Positions 1 through 5,793 of a stretch of 5,793 nucleotides of DNA are shown in pieces. Below the pieces are notes generated by a model. It worked only from the letters and a program-made list of their open reading frames with translations. It ran no database searches and had not been told where the DNA came from. The position numbers and the translations under genes were made by a program. The stretch lies in the NCBI GenBank assembly GCA_029256005.1, contig JAQSYS010000124.1, positions 1 to 5,793 of the forward strand. Direction: 5' to 3'. This stretch comes from Sedimentibacter sp. Lineage in GTDB: Bacteria > Bacillota > Clostridia > Tissierellales > Sedimentibacteraceae. Numbering within the stretch: the stretch's first letter is position 1; every line of letters starts with the position of its first letter.

Positions 1-1113
1 GTCGTTGCATATGGTACCTTTGAAGATATAAAAAATAACGAGAATTCTATAACTGGTCAATATTTAAGCGGTAAGAAAAAGATAGAAATCCCTGAAAACA
101 GAAGGATTCCCGAAAAATTTATTGAAATAAAGGGCGCAAGAGAAAACAATCTTAAAAATATTGATGTAAAAATTCCATTAGGGTTATTATGTGCAGTAAC
201 CGGTGTTTCCGGTTCAGGAAAAAGCTCTTTGATTAATGAAATATTATCAAAGGGATTGCACCAAAAATTATTTAAGAATACAAATAAACCTGGCAAATAC
301 GACGAGATGCTGGGTATTGAAAATATTGATAAAATTATAACCATTGACCAGTCTCCTATAGGTAGGACTCCAAGGTCAAATCCTGCAACATATACAGGTG
401 TGTTTGATTATATAAGAGATGTGTTTGCAATGACGCTTGAAGCAAAAGAAAGAGGCTACCAAAAGGGCAGATTCAGCTTTAATGTTAAAGGCGGCAGATG
501 TGAAGCATGCCATGGAGATGGCATATTAAAAATAGAAATGCACTTCCTCCCAGATGTATATGTACCATGCGATGTTTGCAAGGGCAAGAGATATAATAGA
601 GAAACAATGGAAGTTAAATATAAGGGTAAAAATATTTCTGAAGTCTTAGATATGACAATTGATGAGGCGCTTGAGTTCTTTGAAAACATACCGAAGATAT
701 TCAATAAAATTAATACATTGCAAGAAGTTGGTTTAGGATATGTGAAACTGGGGCAGCCTTCAACTGAATTGTCAGGCGGAGAAGCTCAACGTGTTAAGCT
801 TGCTTATGAATTAAGCAAAAAAGGAACAGGGAAGACTCTGTATGTCCTGGATGAGCCTACAACTGGACTTCACATAGCAGATATTCACATGTTGGTTGAG
901 GTTCTCAATAAGCTTGTAGATGCCGGAAACTCAGTTGTTGTTATAGAGCATAATTTAGATGTAATAAAGACAGCAGATTATGTTATAGACTTGGGACCTG
1001 AAGGAGGCGATGGTGGTGGAACCATCGTAGCAGAAGGAACTCCGGAAGACATAGCTAAAGTAAAGAAGTCATACACAGGGCAATATCTTAAAAAAGTAAT
1101 GAAGAGAAAATAA
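1..1113 (+). CDS. uvrA: UvrABC excinuclease subunit A, C-terminal part (5' end outside window)
   Basis: UvrA is the ATP-dependent DNA-damage sensor of nucleotide excision repair; as a cytoplasmic dimer it scans DNA and loads UvrB. The frame is open from base 1, giving 370 residues before TAA; full-length family members are about 940 residues, so roughly the last 40% is present. Visible, in window residue numbers: Walker A GVSGSGKSS (68-76) of the second ABC ATPase; the QSPIGRTPRSNPATYTG block (117 on); a zinc-binding module with cysteine pairs at 167/170 and 190/193 (CEAC and CDVC, 19 residues between); ABC signature LSGGEAQRVKLA (257-268); Walker B YVLDEPTTGLH (281-291); and the switch histidine in VIEHNLD (H317). 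All catalytic motifs look intact. An internal TTG at 229 falls just after Walker A and is not a real start. The gene ends at a hairpin terminator shared with the convergent chemoreceptor gene. The family call is essentially certain. Confidence 0.98.
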   Translation, partial: VVAYGTFEDIKNNENSITGQYLSGKKKIEIPENRRIPEKFIEIKGARENNLKNIDVKIPLGLLCAVTGVSGSGKSSLINEILSKGLHQKLFKNTNKPGKYDEMLGIENIDKIITIDQSPIGRTPRSNPATYTGVFDYIRDVFAMTLEAKERGYQKGRFSFNVKGGRCEACHGDGILKIEMHFLPDVYVPCDVCKGKRYNRETMEVKYKGKNISEVLDMTIDEALEFFENIPKIFNKINTLQEVGLGYVKLGQPSTELSGGEAQRVKLAYELSKKGTGKTLYVLDEPTTGLHIADIHMLVEVLNKLVDAGNSVVVIEHNLDVIKTADYVIDLGPEGGDGGGTIVAEGTPEDIAKVKKSYTGQYLKKVMKRK

Positions 1114-1120
1114 TATAATA

Positions 1121-1169
1121 AATCCCGCAACCCTCAGATGATTGATAGAAGAGATGCGGGATTATTTTT
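1121..1169. terminator. Bidirectional Rho-independent terminator between uvrA and the chemoreceptor gene
   Basis: A 9-bp perfect stem, AATCCCGCA (1121-1129) with TGCGGGATT (1155-1163), encloses a 25-nt loop. On the + strand it is followed by ATTTTTA, and on the minus strand by ATTTATTATATTATTTTC, so both flanks are T-rich in the direction of exit. It starts 7 bp after the uvrA stop and overlaps the last codons of the convergent gene. The long loop makes it weaker than a textbook hairpin, but its position between two convergent stops supports the call. Confidence 0.8.
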
Positions 1170-2442
1170 ATATAGCTTGCTTCCTGAGCTTTACAGCAGA
1201 TACCATTTTTCTTAAGGCATTAGACTGACTAGAGAGCTCCTCACTAGAAGCACTGTTTTTTTCTGCTGTTGCTGAATTTGTTTGAATAATTTCAGATATT
1301 TGATCAACACTTATAGTTATTTGCTTAATGGAAACTGCTTGCTCTTGTGCCTTAGTGGATATGTTGTTTATACTTTCTGTTATAATGCTTGTATCCTTTG
1401 CTATTTCAGCAAGTGCTTTTGATGCATTATCTGCGGCAGTTGTGCCATCCTTAACTGCACAAAGAGTATCTTCAAGGAGGGTAGTTGTATTTTTTGCTGC
1501 TTCAGCGCTTTTGACTGCCAAATTACGAACTTCATCTGCAACAACAGCAAAGCCCTTGCCGGCTTCACCTGCTCTGGCTGCTTCAACTGCTGCATTAAGT
1601 GCCAGTATATTAGTTTGAAAAGCAATATCTTCTATTGTTTTTATTATTTTAATTATTTGATCAGATTTACTGTCTATTAGAGCCATTGTGTCGACTGTCT
1701 CTCTCATTTGCGTGATGCCCTTGTCCAGTTCATTGCCTAAAATCTTAACTTTGCTGCTGGCATCAATAGCGTTTTGCGCAGTAATATGAACCTCATCAGA
1801 TATATCCTGAATTGTAGCTGCTAGCTCTTGAACCGTACTTGCTTGTTCTGTTGTAATATGGGATAGTTGCTGAGATGAACTTGCAACTTGCTCTGAACCG
1901 GAGGCAATCTTGGAAGAAGAAATTTGTATATCATTAAAATCTCTGTTTAATGAGTAAATTATGCCATTTATGGAGGCCTTTATGGATTTAAAATCTCCAA
2001 TATAATCTTCATCTACTGCAACATTGAAATTACCTTTTTCTACCGTTCCTAGAACTAAATCAATATTTGAAACATGCCTCATAATAACGTTTGCTGCATC
2101 AATTAAAAAATTGTATAGTTGGGTAAATTCGTCATTTGAATTAAAATTTGTTTTTGAATCCGCGCTTAATATTCCATTTCTTAAATTGTCTGATAGTTTT
2201 ATGATTTCATTAATTGGCATAACAGTCTTACTAATTAAAAAGTAAATAAAAAAATTCAGTACTATGTTTCCGATAACCAACAAAGCAAACACTGTGATTA
2301 CAATATTTGAGTTTGTCACCATTCCCCTGTTAAGACCCAGCCACAGCAAAGCACATGTCACAATAAGCACCGCTGAGGAAAAAACTGTAATCTTCATGGT
2401 TGCATTTTTTACAAACATATTTTTAGATTTTGATTCAGACAT
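1168..2442 (-). CDS. Methyl-accepting chemotaxis protein without a large extracytoplasmic sensor domain
   Basis: This is a 424-residue chemoreceptor that should signal to the CheA/CheW array at the inner membrane. Two hydrophobic helices lie at about 18-38 and 46-70 with only ~8 residues between them, so there is no room for a Cache or four-helix sensor domain. A HAMP-like segment follows (P76 to about 123, with NDEF at 103-106), then a second HAMP-like stretch (about 129-166, GDFKSIKASINGI). The long coiled-coil signalling domain (about 175-415) has the conserved hairpin tip, IEDIAFQTNILALNAAVEAA then RAGEAGKGFAVVADEVRNLA, at about 270-309. Paired acidic/Gln residues in small-residue context (E199-Q200, E401-E402) are candidate methylation sites; no C-terminal NWETF-type CheR tether is visible. 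The ATG is preceded by GGAGG (2452-2456) at 8 nt. It has its own sigma-28-like promoter and a terminator behind it. The ligand is unknown. Confidence 0.95.
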   Translation of the reverse strand: MSESKSKNMFVKNATMKITVFSSAVLIVTCALLWLGLNRGMVTNSNIVITVFALLVIGNIVLNFFIYFLISKTVMPINEIIKLSDNLRNGILSADSKTNFNSNDEFTQLYNFLIDAANVIMRHVSNIDLVLGTVEKGNFNVAVDEDYIGDFKSIKASINGIIYSLNRDFNDIQISSSKIASGSEQVASSSQQLSHITTEQASTVQELAATIQDISDEVHITAQNAIDASSKVKILGNELDKGITQMRETVDTMALIDSKSDQIIKIIKTIEDIAFQTNILALNAAVEAARAGEAGKGFAVVADEVRNLAVKSAEAAKNTTTLLEDTLCAVKDGTTAADNASKALAEIAKDTSIITESINNISTKAQEQAVSIKQITISVDQISEIIQTNSATAEKNSASSEELSSQSNALRKMVSAVKLRKQAI

Positions 2443-2478
2443 TTCTATTTGCCTCCATATGTATAATCATTACTATAT

Positions 2479-2505
2479 TTATCGGTAGATTATTAAAAAA
2501 AATTA
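2479..2505 (-). promoter_or_regulatory. Sigma-28 (SigD/FliA)-type promoter of the chemoreceptor gene
   Basis: On the minus strand TAAT (2505-2502) is followed after 15 nt by ACCGATAA (2486-2479). The flagellar sigma factor consensus is TAAA-N15-GCCGATAA, so the -35 matches 3 of 4 bases and the -10 matches 7 of 8, with the ideal spacing. The -10 end lies 36 nt before the ATG, giving a short leader with GGAGG. It sits just downstream of the transporter's terminator. No competing sigma-A pair of similar quality was seen on this strand here. Confidence 0.75.
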
Positions 2506-2522
2506 TGCCTTAGAAATAAAAT

Positions 2523-2555
2523 AATTAAGGGAGAGATAAGTCTCTCCCCTTAATT
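2523..2555 (-). terminator. Rho-independent terminator of the ATPase-transporter operon
   Basis: A long stem pairs AATTAAGGGAGAGA (2523-2536) with TCTCTCCCCTTAATT (2541-2555), 14 bp with one bulged C and a 4-nt TAAG loop. On the minus strand it begins immediately after the transporter stop codon and is followed by ATTTTATTTCTA. This should separate the transporter transcript from the chemoreceptor gene next along the same strand. Confidence 0.9.
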
Positions 2556-2556
2556 A

Positions 2557-3924
2557 TTATAATATTATAAGAGCAATCAAAATTGCTGCAACTATACCAC
2601 AGAGAACCGGAATTAAATTCCTTCTTGCCAGTTCCTGAGGGCTTACGTTACATATTGCAGCTACCGGTATAACAGCCCAAGGGATTATTGTACCGCCATC
2701 AACCCAAACAGTAATTACTTGACCAAGAGCAGCCAACCCTGCCATGTCTATGTCAATAATGTTAGAAAATGTGTAAGCAAGAGTTCCGACAATTGGCAGA
2801 CCTGAAAAACCTGACCCATCAAGCCCGGTAATAATTGCTACTGTCGCCTGTGTCAATATTGTTGATAGCTTATTCATCTGAATACTTTGAGACAAGTATA
2901 TACTTATGTCATTTAATATTCCAGGAGCCCCTTCTCCAAAGACAGTAGTTGCGCCGCCTTGATTACCCAGGAAGAAAAAGCCGCCAATAAAAATTACCGG
3001 TGCAAACACGGTAATACCAAATTTAAAGCCTTCCTTGATATAATCCACTACCTTATCAAATGCATCCGGAATAGAGTATGTTGTCAGTACAGTAACCAAC
3101 ATAATCAATATTGCTGTACCCCCCACAAGAGCAGTAGCATCTCCACCTGCTAGGTTGTATTTCAGCATTGCAAAAATATCAAAGATAAAGCCTAAAGGTG
3201 CTAATACAGCCATTAATATAGTAGTCTTTCCGCGTTTAACTTCTATTGTCTGCTTAACTTCACTGATTTGTGCATATTTAAGTGAATTCTTTTTCATATC
3301 ATTTTTCATCATAAAGAAAGCAACAGCAACAGTCACTACCGACATCGCAAACCATATCGGAATAGAAGCCTTTACCACCTCAGTTACATCTATGCCTGCT
3401 CCTGCAGCAGTTATTGTAGGTGCGCCTTGAATAAAAAAGTCTGAGGAAAGAGCAATTCCATGGCCAAATAGGTTCATAGCAACTGCAACATAAATTACAG
3501 GAAGTCCGGCTCCAACAGCAGCAGGCAGAAGCACGGCCCCAACAAGTGGAACTGCGGGACTCGGCCAGACTAGCCATGATATGATCATCATAGTGAAGCC
3601 TACACCAAAGAAAGCTAACGTTGGATTTACCATAAGCTTCTTAATCGGTGACATGATTAACATATCTGAACCTACCTCCTGCAGAGCCTTAGACATAGCT
3701 ACTACAAGGGAAATGATCACGATAATACCCCAAAATTCGTTGCCAGCATAAATGACAGTGTTGAATATAGACTGAATAGCAGCAACAGCATTTCCTGAAT
3801 AAAGATAACCCATTGCAAAAATACCTATTATGCAAGGAATTACAATATCCTTTTTCATAAGCATGATTGCCAGAATAATTACTACCATGACAATATAAAG
3901 GTAGTGAAGAGAAGTCAAAACCAT
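2557..3924 (-). CDS. Polytopic membrane transporter, probably ion transporter superfamily; substrate unknown
   Basis: This 455-residue, strongly hydrophobic protein has about 11-12 predicted membrane segments (for example about 8-23, 26-44, 64-80, 101-120, 125-150, 186-206, 235-253, 264-283, 302-320, 355-380, 390-408 and 436-455). A charged cytoplasmic-type linker at about 207-233 divides it into two halves. Each half contains a Gly/Pro-rich broken-helix region: WPSPAVPLVGAVLLP (120-134) then GHGIALSSD (154-162), and GLDGSGFSGLPIVG (367-380) then WVDGGTIIPWAVIP (407-420). Such paired re-entrant-like segments are typical of ion transporter superfamily carriers (DcuC, CitMHS, GntP and NhaC type) that move carboxylates or sodium/protons, but I could not assign a specific family. 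A strong AAGGAGG (3931-3937) lies 6 nt before the ATG, in the 18-bp gap after the ATPase stop, so the two genes are probably co-transcribed. The transporter call is firm; substrate and direction are open. Confidence 0.8.
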   Translation of the reverse strand: MVLTSLHYLYIVMVVIILAIMLMKKDIVIPCIIGIFAMGYLYSGNAVAAIQSIFNTVIYAGNEFWGIIVIISLVVAMSKALQEVGSDMLIMSPIKKLMVNPTLAFFGVGFTMMIISWLVWPSPAVPLVGAVLLPAAVGAGLPVIYVAVAMNLFGHGIALSSDFFIQGAPTITAAGAGIDVTEVVKASIPIWFAMSVVTVAVAFFMMKNDMKKNSLKYAQISEVKQTIEVKRGKTTILMAVLAPLGFIFDIFAMLKYNLAGGDATALVGGTAILIMLVTVLTTYSIPDAFDKVVDYIKEGFKFGITVFAPVIFIGGFFFLGNQGGATTVFGEGAPGILNDISIYLSQSIQMNKLSTILTQATVAIITGLDGSGFSGLPIVGTLAYTFSNIIDIDMAGLAALGQVITVWVDGGTIIPWAVIPVAAICNVSPQELARRNLIPVLCGIVAAILIALIIL

Positions 3925-3942
3925 AATATACCTCCTTGGATT

Positions 3943-5007
3943 TTATGTATGCTTGCTGAGGATTTTTTCGAACAATTCATTAACACCATTAAAATTCATG
4001 CAGTTAATATAGAAAACTTCAAGAAGTTCATGGTATTTTTTTGTTTCAGCTAATTTTTCCAAGGCGGTTTTAATCAATAAATCAAGTAAATGTAAATTGC
4101 TTTCTATTTCTGAAATGTGAATTCTTAAATTATCAGTATCCATAATACCGTGTATATCAAAAACTTCTTCAAATCCATTAGTTGTATAGCTTTCAGAACT
4201 TATGATAAATAAATTCATCTCTGATATATAGATATGCTGGGTTTTATCAGGATTTAAAGGTCGTAGATAAAGCTCCACATCATAACCTCTTTTAATTGCC
4301 TCGTCATAAATTTTCTTTAAAAACTCTGAAGTGTAGTTTGTGTTTTCACCAAATACTGCCCAAACTCTTTTATCTTTGTACAATTCTTTAGTGTGGCTTA
4401 TATAACCATTTGCAGTAAATGATTCTGAAAATGCTCTTTTTATTTTAGAGGTTTTTTGCAAATAAACACCATCAGAAAATAATTTTTCAATTGCCTTCTT
4501 ATACATATCACTAAATTTTTCGTTATTTATAAATTGGTCGTATAATGAATTAATTTCTTCAGAAATTATGCCGGCTGCTTGAAGATATCTGTATGCGCTT
4601 TTGTAAAGACTGGATTTACTTTGATTTATTGCCATGATTTGATGTCTGTGTTTTTCTAGTTGAATGTTGTTAAGAAATTCTCCTAAATTTAATATTTCAT
4701 CGACTGCTCCCGGTATGACAGGATCTATTGTATGAGGTGCGGTTCCATCAACAAATGCTATTTTTAGAGTAGGTATAATAATTCCATCTAGGCTGTCATT
4801 ATCACTAGAGCAATGGATGTATTCTACAGAATAATCTTTTTCTTGCATTATAGCAGCTAGTTTTTTCATAAATGAACTTTTTCCAACTCCTGGACCACCT
4901 TTTAATATGTATAGGCGATTTAATTCGGCTGGATTAAAAACAGAGCTAAAGCAGCTGTAAAAACCATTGGAAGTGTTGTTGCCTGCAAAATAATGTTTTT
5001 CTTTCAA
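3943..5007 (-). CDS. P-loop ATPase of PRK06851 type with a degenerate second domain
   Basis: This is a 354-residue soluble protein with no signal peptide or membrane segment. The N-terminal half carries a clear Walker A, GGPGVGKSS (37-45), then HCSSDNDSLDG (65-75), and a hydrophobic strand ending in Asp, LKIAFVDGTAP (81-91), as a likely Walker B. The start (HYFAGNNTSNGFYS) and the SSDNDSLDG-IIIP-DGTAPH order match, from memory, the uncharacterised PRK06851 ATPase family of Firmicutes. A helical stretch (about 100-190) leads to a second half resembling the first: RVWAVFGENTNYTSEFLKKI (214-233) aligns with RLYILKGGPGVGKSSFMKKL (31-50), and GYDVELYL with YSVEYIHC. The GK[ST] residues are absent there, so only the first site should bind nucleotide. 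It is the first gene of a likely operon with the transporter 18 bp downstream. The start is TTG, supported by its ribosome binding site. The biological role is not known to me. Confidence 0.85.
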   Translation of the reverse strand: MKEKHYFAGNNTSNGFYSCFSSVFNPAELNRLYILKGGPGVGKSSFMKKLAAIMQEKDYSVEYIHCSSDNDSLDGIIIPTLKIAFVDGTAPHTIDPVIPGAVDEILNLGEFLNNIQLEKHRHQIMAINQSKSSLYKSAYRYLQAAGIISEEINSLYDQFINNEKFSDMYKKAIEKLFSDGVYLQKTSKIKRAFSESFTANGYISHTKELYKDKRVWAVFGENTNYTSEFLKKIYDEAIKRGYDVELYLRPLNPDKTQHIYISEMNLFIISSESYTTNGFEEVFDIHGIMDTDNLRIHISEIESNLHLLDLLIKTALEKLAETKKYHELLEVFYINCMNFNGVNELFEKILSKHT

Positions 5008-5013
5008 GTAATT

Positions 5014-5020
5014 ACCTCCT
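5014..5020 (-). promoter_or_regulatory. Ribosome binding site fixing the TTG start of the ATPase gene
   Basis: AGGAGGT (minus strand, 5020-5014) lies 6 nt before TTG at 5007-5005. No ATG lies nearby in frame, and translation from this TTG gives the family-like N-terminus KEKHYFAGN, so the non-ATG start is well supported. Confidence 0.85.
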
Positions 5021-5034
5021 ATTTAATTTTGTTT

Positions 5035-5088
5035 GTTATCATGATACAAGCTGAGGAAAGGCTGGAATAGCCTAATGATAACATCATT
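5035..5088 (-). promoter_or_regulatory. Nested dyad symmetries in the leader of the ATPase-transporter operon (operator or structured RNA)
   Basis: Several symmetrical elements are packed into 54 bp after the predicted transcription start. GTTATCAT (5035-5042) and ATGATAAC (5075-5082) form an 8-bp inverted repeat 32 nt apart. Inside it AGGCT (5059-5063) and AGCCT (5069-5073) form a 5-bp stem with a 5-nt loop. TATCATGATA (5037-5046) is a perfect 10-bp palindrome, and AATGAT-AAC-ATCATT (5074-5088) is a 6-bp dyad overlapping the predicted start of transcription. The outer stem shares bases with both small palindromes, so the pairings compete. No T-run follows on the minus strand, so it is not a simple terminator. 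The repeats are seen directly; the regulatory role is inferred. The DNA-operator reading fits the short TATCAT/ATGATA units best. I recognise no known riboswitch class. Confidence 0.45.
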
Positions 5089-5093
5089 GGTGT

Positions 5094-5122
5094 ATTATAT
5101 GTGGTTTTCAAATTCTTGTTAA
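5094..5122 (-). promoter_or_regulatory. Sigma-A-type promoter of the ATPase-transporter operon
   Basis: On the minus strand TTAACA (5122-5117, 5 of 6 matches to TTGACA) is followed after exactly 17 bp by a perfect TATAAT (5099-5094). Transcription would start near 5087, giving a leader of about 80 nt before the TTG start of the ATPase gene. The leader contains the dyad elements described separately. Confidence 0.75.
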
Positions 5123-5156
5123 TAAGTAAACCAAAATTCTAAAGGCTAATAAAAGG

Positions 5157-5185
5157 AGGACAAACTTGGAGAATTATGCTATAAT
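5157..5185 (+). promoter_or_regulatory. Extended -10 promoter candidate for topB
   Basis: TGCTATAAT (5177-5185) is an extended -10 element with a perfect TATAAT. The hexamer 17 bp upstream, AGGACA (5157-5162), matches TTGACA at 4 of 6. Transcription would begin near 5192, leaving a leader of about 27 nt that still contains GAGGA (5205-5209) for topB. If this promoter is used, the small upstream frame starting at 5166 would not be on the message. Confidence 0.6.
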
Positions 5186-5222
5186 TATTTGTCAAGATAA
5201 AAAAGAGGAAGAGATTTTATGA
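5166..5222 (+). CDS. Possible 18-residue leader peptide overlapping the topB start
   Basis: AAAGGAGG (5152-5159) stands 6 nt before a TTG codon at 5166. The frame encodes MENYAIIICQDKKEEEIL and ends at TGA 5220-5222, overlapping the topB ATG as ATGA (5219-5222), the usual geometry for translational coupling. It would need a promoter upstream of 5152; the only candidate seen is weak (TTGTTA 5116-5121, 16 bp, TCTAAA 5138-5143). The TATAAT inside the frame offers a conflicting explanation for the same bases. The good ribosome binding site and exact overlap argue for it; the non-ATG start and short length argue against. No function is suggested by the peptide. Confidence 0.3.
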   Translation: MENYAIIICQDKKEEEIL

Positions 5223-5793
5223 AATTAATAGTAACGGAAAAACCTTCAGTAGCCAAGGATATTGCAAAAGTATTGAATATAAATAAATCAAGAGATGGCT
5301 ATATGGAAAATAATGAATACATAATTACATGGTGCATTGGCCATTTGATTCAGCTAGCATACCCAGAGGAGTATGATCCAAAGTATAAAAGCTGGAATAT
5401 AAATGATTTGCCGATTTTTCCAAGACAATTTAAATATATGACAAACCCTTCCACTGAAAAGCAGTATCTAACAGTCAAGAAGCTCATGATAAGTGATAAC
5501 GTTGATGAAATAATATGCGCAACAGATGCTGGTCGTGAAGGTCAGTTAATTTTTGGCTATGTGTATATAAACGCAGGCTGCAATAAACCTGTAAGGAGAC
5601 TTTGGATAAGCAGCATGACAGATGAAGCCATAGAAGAAGGATTTAAAAATTTAAAGGACAATAAGGAATACTTCAGCCTTTATCAATCAGCTAAATCCCG
5701 TTCGGAAGCTGACTGGTTGGTAGGTATAAATGCAACTAGACTATTTACTGTTAAGTATGATCAAATGCTTACAATTGGCAGGGTTCAGACTCC
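5219..5793 (+). CDS. topB: DNA topoisomerase III, N-terminal part (3' end outside window)
   Basis: TopB is a type IA topoisomerase that cuts and passes single DNA strands and helps resolve replication and recombination intermediates in the cytoplasm. The window holds 191 full codons plus two bases of the next; Firmicute relatives are about 700 residues or more. The N-terminus MKLIVTEKPSVAKDIAKVLN opens the TOPRIM domain with its catalytic Glu (E7). GHLIQLA (41-47), the acidic ATDAGREGQLIF motif (101-112; D103, E107), RRLWISSMTDEAI (126-138) and SRSEADWLVGINATRLFT (160-177) follow in the usual order, and IGRVQTP is reached at the window edge. The active-site tyrosine lies beyond it. The start is fixed by the family N-terminus and by an in-frame stop at 5198-5200; GAGGA (5205-5209) lies 9 nt upstream. 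It is divergent from the ATPase operon across a 211-bp intergenic region. Confidence 0.96.
   Translation, partial: MKLIVTEKPSVAKDIAKVLNINKSRDGYMENNEYIITWCIGHLIQLAYPEEYDPKYKSWNINDLPIFPRQFKYMTNPSTEKQYLTVKKLMISDNVDEIICATDAGREGQLIFGYVYINAGCNKPVRRLWISSMTDEAIEEGFKNLKDNKEYFSLYQSAKSRSEADWLVGINATRLFTVKYDQMLTIGRVQT

Noticed and set aside
229..1113. A shorter uvrA product starting at the TTG at 229.
   Set aside because: The frame is open back to base 1 and the preceding codons encode the Walker A motif, so this codon is an internal leucine.
1328..1618. Open frame on the + strand opposite the chemoreceptor signalling domain.
   Set aside because: It is the reverse complement of the highly conserved hairpin-tip region; it has no ribosome binding site or recognisable protein features. 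Other frames opposite the transporter and chemoreceptor are dismissed likewise.
2460..2468. TATAAT-like hexamer on the + strand in the chemoreceptor leader.
   Set aside because: No + strand gene follows it for more than 2.5 kb, and no matching -35 element was seen.
2557..2570. Perfect 14-bp palindrome TTATAATATTATAA.
   Set aside because: It is made only of A and T and lies within the last codons and stop of the transporter gene (IIL-stop); likely a chance product of AT-rich coding sequence next to the real terminator.
5521..5556. The TopB TOPRIM motif reads DAGREG where many type IA enzymes have DxDREG, as if one catalytic Asp were missing.
   Set aside because: From memory, Firmicute TopB proteins, including that of Bacillus subtilis, commonly have ATDAGREG, so this is a family feature and not damage.

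Overview
The window is AT-rich, with strong AGGAGG-type ribosome binding sites, one TTG start, Firmicute-type UvrA and TopB sequences, and a chemoreceptor behind a sigma-28/SigD-like promoter. Together these suggest a motile low-GC Firmicute, most likely of the Clostridia/Tissierellia type. This is an inference from sequence style, not a taxonomic identification. No mobile element, CRISPR array, tRNA or rRNA was seen.

Layout. On the + strand, positions 1-1113 hold the C-terminal ~40% of uvrA (nucleotide excision repair); its start lies outside the window. It converges on a minus-strand gene across a bidirectional hairpin terminator (1121-1169). The minus strand then carries three genes. Reading leftwards from the middle of the divergent region, they are a P-loop ATPase of the PRK06851 type (3943-5007, TTG start), a multi-spanning membrane transporter (2557-3924), and a methyl-accepting chemotaxis protein (1168-2442). 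The ATPase and transporter are 18 bp apart and look like a two-gene operon. It is driven by a near-consensus promoter at 5094-5122 and closed by a strong hairpin terminator at 2523-2555. The chemoreceptor follows that terminator and has its own sigma-28-like promoter (2479-2505), so it is probably a separate flagellar-regulon transcript. On the + strand, topB (DNA topoisomerase III) starts at 5219 and runs off the right edge.

How the genes relate. UvrA and TopB are housekeeping DNA-maintenance genes. The chemoreceptor has two membrane helices and HAMP-like segments but almost no extracytoplasmic domain. The least explained part is the ATPase-transporter pair. The ATPase appears to be an internal duplication whose second half has lost its nucleotide-binding loop, and the transporter shows signs of two repeated halves, as in the ion transporter superfamily. 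The operon's ~80-nt leader contains nested dyad symmetries at and just after the predicted transcription start, which points to regulation at DNA or RNA level. The topB upstream region holds a possible 18-codon leader peptide overlapping the topB start as ATGA, in competition with an extended -10 promoter inside the same stretch.
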